Position numbers and translations under genes: made by a program. From contig JACETS010000092.1 of assembly GCA_013911195.1 (NCBI GenBank), positions 1 through 9,461 on the forward strand: a stretch of DNA of 9,461 bases. The letters are read 5' to 3'. The notes beneath the pieces are model-generated. The model saw only the letters and a program-made list of their open reading frames with translations. It did not search any database and had not been told where the DNA came from. This document shows positions 4,410 through 9,461 of the stretch, piece after piece; within the stretch, counting starts at the first letter, position 1, and each line of letters begins with the position of its first letter. Origin of the DNA: Verrucomicrobiales bacterium (GTDB lineage: Bacteria > Verrucomicrobiota > Verrucomicrobiia > Verrucomicrobiales > DEV007).

Positions 4410-5813
4410 CTAGACCAAGAATTGCTTGATTGGTCCCTTTTGATCATGACCAAACTTTAGTAGACCGTTATCAATTGCGCCATAATGCTCAATAGAATTA
4501 CCATAAGCATTCAACAAAGTAGTATACCAGTTTCCAAGTGTCTTGTGACCAGCTTGACCATAGTTGGGCAGGCGAATATAACGACGACGTAAGTCGACTC
4601 GAGTATTATCTCCGGAAAGAACGACAAATGGGTACTCGCTACCAACCGAATGATGAGTCTCACCTCCATCAGGAAAATAGAAAATCGTCGTATTGTCGAA
4701 CATTGTTCCTTCACCCTCTGGAACGCTCTTAAGGCGTGTAACGATTCGGTCAATTAAGCTCATGTGATGAGTGCGGCAACGATTACGAATTTCCTCTGCA
4801 GCAAACCCACCAATCACTTTATTGTGACCAACGTCATGCATATTTAGTCTCATACCCTCTAGGCCTGGAAATCCGGTGTAACGATGCCCGAGCTCGTCAA
4901 CAGTGAAGGCAACAACATTAGTGAGACCGGAAATTAAAGCTCCAAGAAGTACCTCTGTATGCCCAATCTGTCGATCTATAGTCGTTATGTTTGGTTCAAG
5001 GTATTTATTATCGAGCTTGGGCACGTGTCGACGTATGACATTTGCCATAGCATCAATCTTGCGGTTACGATCACGAATAGCTTCAACAGAATCTGCGTAA
5101 TTCTTCACCTTTGCTTTCTCAAAGCCATCAAGAGGCTTAGCACTAGCACTCTCATTATGGGCGACAAATTCCAGTACTTTGCGATCAAGCTGGTATTGCT
5201 TCTTTGCTGACATGTCTGTAGATACAGACTTAAACAGTTCCTCCATAGCAATGCGTGGAGAGCCAAAAGCAAAATTAGGTTTTTGGGGTCCATAAGCCGA
5301 GAATCCTGTAGCTATACCATCTAGAGTACCCTTTGCATTACCACCACCTTCAGGGAAACAGGCCATCTCAATATGATTGACGGGAGAAGGAAAGAGCTTA
5401 GCTAATTCAAAATCAACAGTGGCCCAACGAATGGAACCAACTCGCTCATTAGCTTTGAAAACACCCATCGAAGAACACCATGAATGATGGCCTGTCGTAC
5501 ACATCATTCCTGAAAGCCCCTGAAGAATAGTAAGGTTTTCCTTGTGTTCTGAAAGTGGATCCATCCACTCTGGAAGGTCGTGCGAATCAAGATCGATATC
5601 TAAGGCCTCCTTTCGATTTTCTTTTTCAAGAGTTTTCGGATCGAGACTTGGTGGCACACATACACGTGGCCATAAGCCATTACCTCGATGCATGAAAATA
5701 AAACGCATTGGAGGTTTTGATTGGGTAACAGCCAAACCAGAGGAATTCATGGATGCCAGTAGACCTGCACTCATGATTGAATGCTTGAGAAAATCTCTTC
5801 GACTATTAATCAT
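4410..5813 (-). CDS. Tat-exported DUF1552 protein
   Basis: This 467-residue protein has a Tat-type leader (NSRRDFLKHSIMSAGLL, twin arginines at 5-6), so it is probably exported folded. The body fits the DUF1552 family: an early 'PMRFIFMHRGNGLWP' strand (about 35-49), 'TTGHHSWCSSMGVF', a region with 'IDRQIGHTEVLLGALISGLTNVVAFTVDELGH', and a late 'NTTIFYFPDGGETHHSVGSEYPFVVLSGD'. DUF1552 proteins resemble the sulfatase/alkaline-phosphatase-like DUF1501 group, but their substrate is not established. They are typically encoded next to DUF1592 cytochrome-domain proteins, as here. Its ATG lies 9 bp past the upstream stop codon, so the two form one operon. No Shine-Dalgarno sequence is visible, which suggests translational coupling. 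It could be labelled DUF1501 by mistake, but the pairing favours DUF1552. Confidence 0.85.
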   Translation of the reverse strand: MINSRRDFLKHSIMSAGLLASMNSSGLAVTQSKPPMRFIFMHRGNGLWPRVCVPPSLDPKTLEKENRKEALDIDLDSHDLPEWMDPLSEHKENLTILQGLSGMMCTTGHHSWCSSMGVFKANERVGSIRWATVDFELAKLFPSPVNHIEMACFPEGGGNAKGTLDGIATGFSAYGPQKPNFAFGSPRIAMEELFKSVSTDMSAKKQYQLDRKVLEFVAHNESASAKPLDGFEKAKVKNYADSVEAIRDRNRKIDAMANVIRRHVPKLDNKYLEPNITTIDRQIGHTEVLLGALISGLTNVVAFTVDELGHRYTGFPGLEGMRLNMHDVGHNKVIGGFAAEEIRNRCRTHHMSLIDRIVTRLKSVPEGEGTMFDNTTIFYFPDGGETHHSVGSEYPFVVLSGDNTRVDLRRRYIRLPNYGQAGHKTLGNWYTTLLNAYGNSIEHYGAIDNGLLKFGHDQKGPIKQFLV

Positions 5814-5822
5814 ATTGTTCTA

Positions 5823-8420
5823 CTACTTACGATAAATGAAGGAATCCGAAGTTAAAAGCGAAATAATCACGGCTTTAAAGCTGCCACCGCTTTGAACATA
5901 AGAATGATCAGCATCAATCAATGTCTGAGAATCAGAAAGTAATTCATTGCGGCCCATATAGAAACGAAAAGCATGCCTAATAATCGACTGCCGCACCCGT
6001 TCTGACTTAGCTAACCTATCAATGAGGTCAAATGCATCAGAAACTTCTCCATCCAGATTAGGGTTTCCAGTGCCTCGCAGCTCTCCTTTAGTGCCTACCT
6101 TTTTGGTCTTGTACACGGGAAACCCTTTGATGTTCCATGGTCTTGCTGGGACCTTATTAGGTTTGGCAACGAAATGCTCTTCATGCTCAAGCGGTTCATT
6201 GAGTCGATACCGACCGAAGTCATCAAATGACTCAAAAGGAAAACCAAGAGGATTCATTCGAACATGACATTTACTGCATTCTGCTTTCCTGGTAACAAGC
6301 TCTACTCTTTCGCGGAGAGTCTTATGCGGATCCTCGGGAACTTGGGCGTCAACCGTTATCGGGACGTCTGGCACCTGACCTGCGAGTAGTTTTTCTCGAA
6401 TCCAGCGACCACGTTTGATGGGGTCAGTATGAAAATTTGACGAATGAGCAATCAGCCAAGCCGGATGGGTCAACAAACCTTTGCGATTTGAGATTTTAAA
6501 GGGTTGAACAACTGGGTAGTCCCAAAAATCGGCGTCTGGCAGATTGCCCTTAAAATTTTTACTTTCAACGTTGGCATAACGGGGAAGTGTAGGAGTCGGA
6601 AGGAGGCTGTAAAAAGTCGAGTGATGGTAAGCGTATCCATGCGTAGTCGCTAATGTAGTAAACGGGGTCCTTCCCTTCCCGATAGTATCACTAAAGAAAT
6701 GCATAAACCTGAGAAATGTCCGTCTTTGAAATTTATCGTTTGAGCCAGGGACTAAGCGCTTTAGAGAGGGTTTGGTTTTAATAAATTCCATATGTTCCGC
6801 AAGAACTCCTTCGGGATTATTTTTCCAATCTGTATCTTTGAGCCTCTTATAAAATTCGCTCCATTCGGCAATAATTTTACGACCGGTTTCATTGTCCTTG
6901 TTATGGTAAACAAAGAACTTTTCAGTCGTAAGAAGGTTCTCAAAAACGTTTTTGTCCTTTTTAATATACCAATCAACTAAGCGATCGGCTTCGTTGATCA
7001 GAAAGCCAGGAGTCCCCAAAGTTCCGCGATCCGGATTCTTGTAATAACCATCACTTCGTTCAGTATCCTTAAAAATTTTGGCAGCAAGAGGATATCCAAA
7101 AAACTCACGAAAGAAACGAACTATCTTTGGATGAGAGGTTTCATGGGATCTCATGTGCCTACTAGTTAAACTAGGGTCAACAGGTCCTTTGTAATACTTT
7201 TCGTCAGAAAGAAGTCGCTTCACTTCACGCCGATAATCCTCTCTCGTCTCTAGACGTCCTTCTTTGGCAGCTTTCAACAATTCAGGGTCTGGGCTAAGGT
7301 CTCCAAGTGCATATGAAATTGCGAAGCTTGCTTCTTGAGGAGTGAGTTTACGTCTGCCGTAATCATCAATTTCACCGCCACCAAATTCCAAACGGTACAG
7401 AAAATCAGACTCCAAAAGGACTGCAAATAACATTTGCTGTAGACCTTCCGAATTGCCGGCCAAAGAAATGGAAGAGCGCAAAAGTTCTACATATTTAGTA
7501 AGCTCCTCTTCGGTTGCATTGCGCCGTAAAACAGAATTAAATTGCTCTTGAACCGCTGCCCTCATCTCAACTTCTGTAGGAAATTCTTTCTTGATTACGA
7601 TTTTCTCAAATGCATCAGGGGTTACCTTGGGGTACCACTGATCACGACCAGAGATACTATTGACGGGAGTACCTGCCGTCCTTTTTGAATTTAAATCATC
7701 AACCGAGTTTTGATTTTGAAGCGTTTTTAGAAGAGCAGAGAAAATTTGTCTTTGAGCAATCCACTTAGCGTTAGTAATCATCACTAACAAGTGTCCTCCA
7801 TTTAGCATTCTTAAGTCATAGTCACGAACTCCCGAACGATCAGGAATAATAAAAGGGTTCTTCACCCCAGCTAACACACCGTCCTGACGCTGAGCAAAGC
7901 GAGTTCGCTCATTTCTATCCAAATGAAATACATCCATTACTCGTTCATTAAAAATCCGAGGATTTATCAACCACCGTCGCGCTGGAGAAAAAGACTTTTC
8001 TTTTACTTCTCCATTAAAGAGCTTCTCATGGTCAACGTAGTTACCATAATTCGAATAACGAAGTTTTTCCTCGAGAGCAGAGGCATTGTAATTTCCAAGC
8101 TCTATTGAGAGCCAATTTAACAATTGTTGACGCTCTATCTCATTTGGCTGAACTTTCTTTTTTCTAGGAGGCATTTCTTTGATATAAATTTGCTCCTGCA
8201 CCTTGTTTAAAAGATCAAGCCTGTTTTGTAAGGTCAAATCCTTGAGATTATCCAACTGAATATCACCTTTCTTAGAATCTCCATCATGACAATCGAAACA
8301 ATAATTCTCCATCAGATCTTGAGCTTTGTTCGATATAGTGAACGGGGCAGCAAAGAGTTTAAACCCCATAAAAAAAAAGAGAGGTAATAAAAGTAGCAGA
8401 AACTTACACCGAACACTCAT
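5823..8420 (-). CDS. Exported DUF1592-type cytochrome-domain protein (PSCyt1/DUF1587/1595/1592/1588/1585)
   Basis: This 865-residue protein has a signal peptide (about 1-25, KFLLLLLPLFFFMGFKLFAA). A c-type haem motif follows at C41-FD-C44-H45 in a planctomycete cytochrome-like domain (YCFDCHDGDSKKGD). DUF1587 lies near 150-210 (NPRIFNERVMDVFHL), DUF1595 near 280-340, and DUF1592 near 345-480 (SDFLYRLEFGGGE ... RREVKRLL). DUF1588 lies near 680-770 and contains a second CxxCH (C715-SK-C718-H719, then MNPLGFPFESFDDFGR). DUF1585 lies near 790-862 (SERVRQSIIRHAFRFYMGRNE). The architecture is complete. Two haem motifs imply a periplasmic electron-transfer or oxidoreductase role; the reaction is not known. 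It is the first gene of a pair with the DUF1552 gene. It ends in tandem in-frame TAG TAG. No Shine-Dalgarno sequence precedes its ATG at 8420. Confidence 0.92.
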   Translation of the reverse strand: MSVRCKFLLLLLPLFFFMGFKLFAAPFTISNKAQDLMENYCFDCHDGDSKKGDIQLDNLKDLTLQNRLDLLNKVQEQIYIKEMPPRKKKVQPNEIERQQLLNWLSIELGNYNASALEEKLRYSNYGNYVDHEKLFNGEVKEKSFSPARRWLINPRIFNERVMDVFHLDRNERTRFAQRQDGVLAGVKNPFIIPDRSGVRDYDLRMLNGGHLLVMITNAKWIAQRQIFSALLKTLQNQNSVDDLNSKRTAGTPVNSISGRDQWYPKVTPDAFEKIVIKKEFPTEVEMRAAVQEQFNSVLRRNATEEELTKYVELLRSSISLAGNSEGLQQMLFAVLLESDFLYRLEFGGGEIDDYGRRKLTPQEASFAISYALGDLSPDPELLKAAKEGRLETREDYRREVKRLLSDEKYYKGPVDPSLTSRHMRSHETSHPKIVRFFREFFGYPLAAKIFKDTERSDGYYKNPDRGTLGTPGFLINEADRLVDWYIKKDKNVFENLLTTEKFFVYHNKDNETGRKIIAEWSEFYKRLKDTDWKNNPEGVLAEHMEFIKTKPSLKRLVPGSNDKFQRRTFLRFMHFFSDTIGKGRTPFTTLATTHGYAYHHSTFYSLLPTPTLPRYANVESKNFKGNLPDADFWDYPVVQPFKISNRKGLLTHPAWLIAHSSNFHTDPIKRGRWIREKLLAGQVPDVPITVDAQVPEDPHKTLRERVELVTRKAECSKCHVRMNPLGFPFESFDDFGRYRLNEPLEHEEHFVAKPNKVPARPWNIKGFPVYKTKKVGTKGELRGTGNPNLDGEVSDAFDLIDRLAKSERVRQSIIRHAFRFYMGRNELLSDSQTLIDADHSYVQSGGSFKAVIISLLTSDSFIYRK

Positions 8421-8463
8421 GAAATAATCACTGGGTAATTATCATGTTATACTGTAAAAAAAT

Positions 8464-8484
8464 TTACCACAAATGCTTTTTCAT
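8464..8484 (-). other. Six-codon mini-ORF with a strong ribosome binding site
   Basis: On the minus strand GGGAGGAA (the best Shine-Dalgarno in the window) is followed by TTTTGGATTT and ATG, then MKKHLW and TAA. It lies 43 bp before the ATG of the DUF1592 gene and in a different frame. It could be a leader peptide controlling the operon, or the decayed start of an older gene. Confidence 0.4.
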
Positions 8485-8592
8485 AAATCCAAAATTCCTC
8501 CCATAAATAATTTAAGAATTATAAAAATAACTTGCCCCCCTTGATCGAGCAGTGAGCGACGTTAAGTGGTTAAAAATATTCTTTTGTGCCCC

Positions 8593-9330
8593 TTACCTGT
8601 CTCTGTTCCTGAATGACGAAGTTCTACGAGTGGCAAAATAATGGTCTACTTCTTCCCAGCTAGTTTTTGCTATTTTCGTATTAGAGCTACGCCAGTCAGC
8701 AACCAAATTACCCTGCTTATCAAAAACTCTTACCAAAATCCCAAGAACAACTTCCTTGTAACTATATGAACTATACGAACTTCGATAGCTATCAAGCTCG
8801 GACTTTGTAGTCGTTAAAACTATATCCTGATTGTATCTCATTGGATCGCTAATTTCTTTGCGCCCTCTTTGGAATTCAAATCTCCCAGACCTGCCTTCTT
8901 TGACAACTCGATACTCTAACCTCAAGTCTTTAACTGTCTGACGTGTAAGATTTGTTAACTTTATTTCGTAAGCATTTGTTTTGGTCTTGCTGCGACTGGT
9001 GGAACTATAGATGGAGCTCGATTTATTTTTAAAACTGCCTAGTTGTTTCAATGTTGCTTCGATACGAAATACGTAATCAATCGTTGGAGGAGTCTCCTTC
9101 ATCCAGTTCCTGATGAACTTTTGATCTTTTTCGCTAAAAAGGCTAATTTTCACATTAAGATGCTTGCCATCCTTACTGATCTTAATCTCATTCGAGCTTA
9201 TTCCGGTATGGGAAATCAAATCTGCTTTTATCGTCCGCCCGAATTGATCTTCGAATGTGCGCGACAATACCTTTGATTGAGAAATTGACATAACCAAAAT
9301 AATAAAACACATACTTCTTATTTTTTTCAT
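8593..9330 (-). CDS. Exported SHD1-domain protein
   Basis: The ATG at 9330 is preferred, giving 245 residues; a longer frame begins at a TTG (9345). Residues 1-24 look like a signal peptide (KKIRSMCFIILVMSISQS). An SHD1-like domain follows at about 24-79 (RTFEDQFGRTIKADL ... KISKDGKHLNVKISLFSEKDQKFIRNW), matching the 'R.W.D..G....A.....DG.V.L....G....V....LS..D..F' pattern common in Planctomycetes and Verrucomicrobia. The rest is beta-rich (KTNAYEIKLTNLTRQTVKDLRLEYRVV ... EVVLGILVRVFDKQGNLVADW) and serine/arginine-rich, resembling an immunoglobulin-like domain. SHD1 binds peptides in yeast Sla1; the bacterial role is unknown. It lies upstream of the DUF1592 operon, 172 bp away, and is probably separately expressed. 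Confidence 0.8.
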   Translation of the reverse strand: MKKIRSMCFIILVMSISQSKVLSRTFEDQFGRTIKADLISHTGISSNEIKISKDGKHLNVKISLFSEKDQKFIRNWMKETPPTIDYVFRIEATLKQLGSFKNKSSSIYSSTSRSKTKTNAYEIKLTNLTRQTVKDLRLEYRVVKEGRSGRFEFQRGRKEISDPMRYNQDIVLTTTKSELDSYRSSYSSYSYKEVVLGILVRVFDKQGNLVADWRSSNTKIAKTSWEEVDHYFATRRTSSFRNRDR

Positions 9331-9360
9331 AATAGAGACTTTCAACTTTTATCTAATTAT

Positions 9361-9375
9361 CACGTTTTAAACGTG
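9361..9375. promoter_or_regulatory. Perfect 7-bp-arm palindrome (possible operator)
   Basis: CACGTTT-T-AAACGTG is a perfect inverted repeat 31 bp upstream of the SHD1 gene ATG. Its position between the possible promoter region and the start codon suits an operator or a leader hairpin. No regulator is identified. Confidence 0.4.
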
Positions 9376-9402
9376 TTTTTAAAATAATATTACTTTGATA
9401 GT

Positions 9403-9425
9403 CTAACATAGTTATAAGTTCTAAC
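9403..9425 (-). promoter_or_regulatory. Double GTTAG box with 18-bp spacing upstream of the SHD1 gene
   Basis: On the minus strand it reads GTTAG, AACTTATAACTAT, GTTAG, with box starts 18 bp apart as in module 2 of the repeats. The flanks do not clearly match module 2, and the ATG is 72 bp away, not about 10. It may be a shared promoter or regulator-binding motif, or chance in AT-rich DNA. Confidence 0.4.
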
Positions 9426-9461
9426 ATATTATAAAATAAATTAAATTTTATAATATACAGA

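Noticed and set aside
4410..4440. Terminator hairpin GACCAA/TTGGTC at the end of the DUF1552 gene
   Set aside because: The 6-bp stem overlaps the stop codon, has a large loop and is not followed by a T-run on the minus strand.
8421..8592. Another gene between the SHD1 and DUF1592 genes
   Set aside because: Only the six-codon mini-ORF with a good ribosome binding site was found; no longer credible frame or hairpin terminator was seen.

Overview
The window looks like part of an AT-rich chromosome from the Planctomycetes-Verrucomicrobia-Chlamydiae group, most likely Verrucomicrobiota. The evidence is a DUF1592-type cytochrome-domain protein beside a Tat-exported DUF1552 protein, an SHD1-domain exported protein, a BspA-type leucine-rich-repeat (LRR) lipoprotein, and the start of a MORN/YwqK-like exported protein. 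All of these are common in that group. No rRNA, tRNA, CRISPR array, transposase or integrase gene was seen.

Layout. Positions 1-4374 hold ten small, mostly membrane or lipoprotein genes. Eight are on the minus strand (MORN-like partial, LRR lipoprotein, zinc-ribbon membrane protein, small lipoprotein, YdhR-like protein and three small membrane proteins). Two are on the plus strand (a PH-like membrane protein and a three-helix membrane protein). Positions 4410-8420 hold a two-gene minus-strand unit, DUF1592 cytochrome protein then DUF1552 protein, 9 bp apart. Positions 8593-9330 hold the SHD1 protein, also on the minus strand.

The notable feature is what lies between the small genes. A diverged intergenic repeat family recurs in front of most of them. 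It has two modules. Module 1 is a hairpin-rich segment (GTTCGGGGATTGTGAG ... CCACCTGCCATGGACC) that directly follows the 3' end of the LRR gene type. Module 2 is an AT-rich segment (CGTTATAAATTT ... TTTTGTAATTGGTTAG ... GTTAG) that ends about 9-13 bp before the next start codon. In most copies module 2 carries two GTTAG boxes exactly 18 bp apart. Two intergenic regions still carry a decayed LRR C-terminal coding tail (VKLISEKP-type) with no LRR gene attached, and one small gene takes its last 24 codons from the repeat. The region therefore reads as a mosaic of interchangeable small-gene cassettes built from, or recombined through, LRR-gene units. An integron-like attC array is a possible explanation, but canonical attC structure could not be shown.

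How the genes work together. The DUF1592/DUF1552 pair is a conserved partnership of exported proteins whose biochemical role is not established. The small genes show no common pathway; they share only envelope location and the repeat context. The YdhR-like, lipoprotein and zinc-ribbon genes (2187 to 1273) are packed closely enough to be one transcript.
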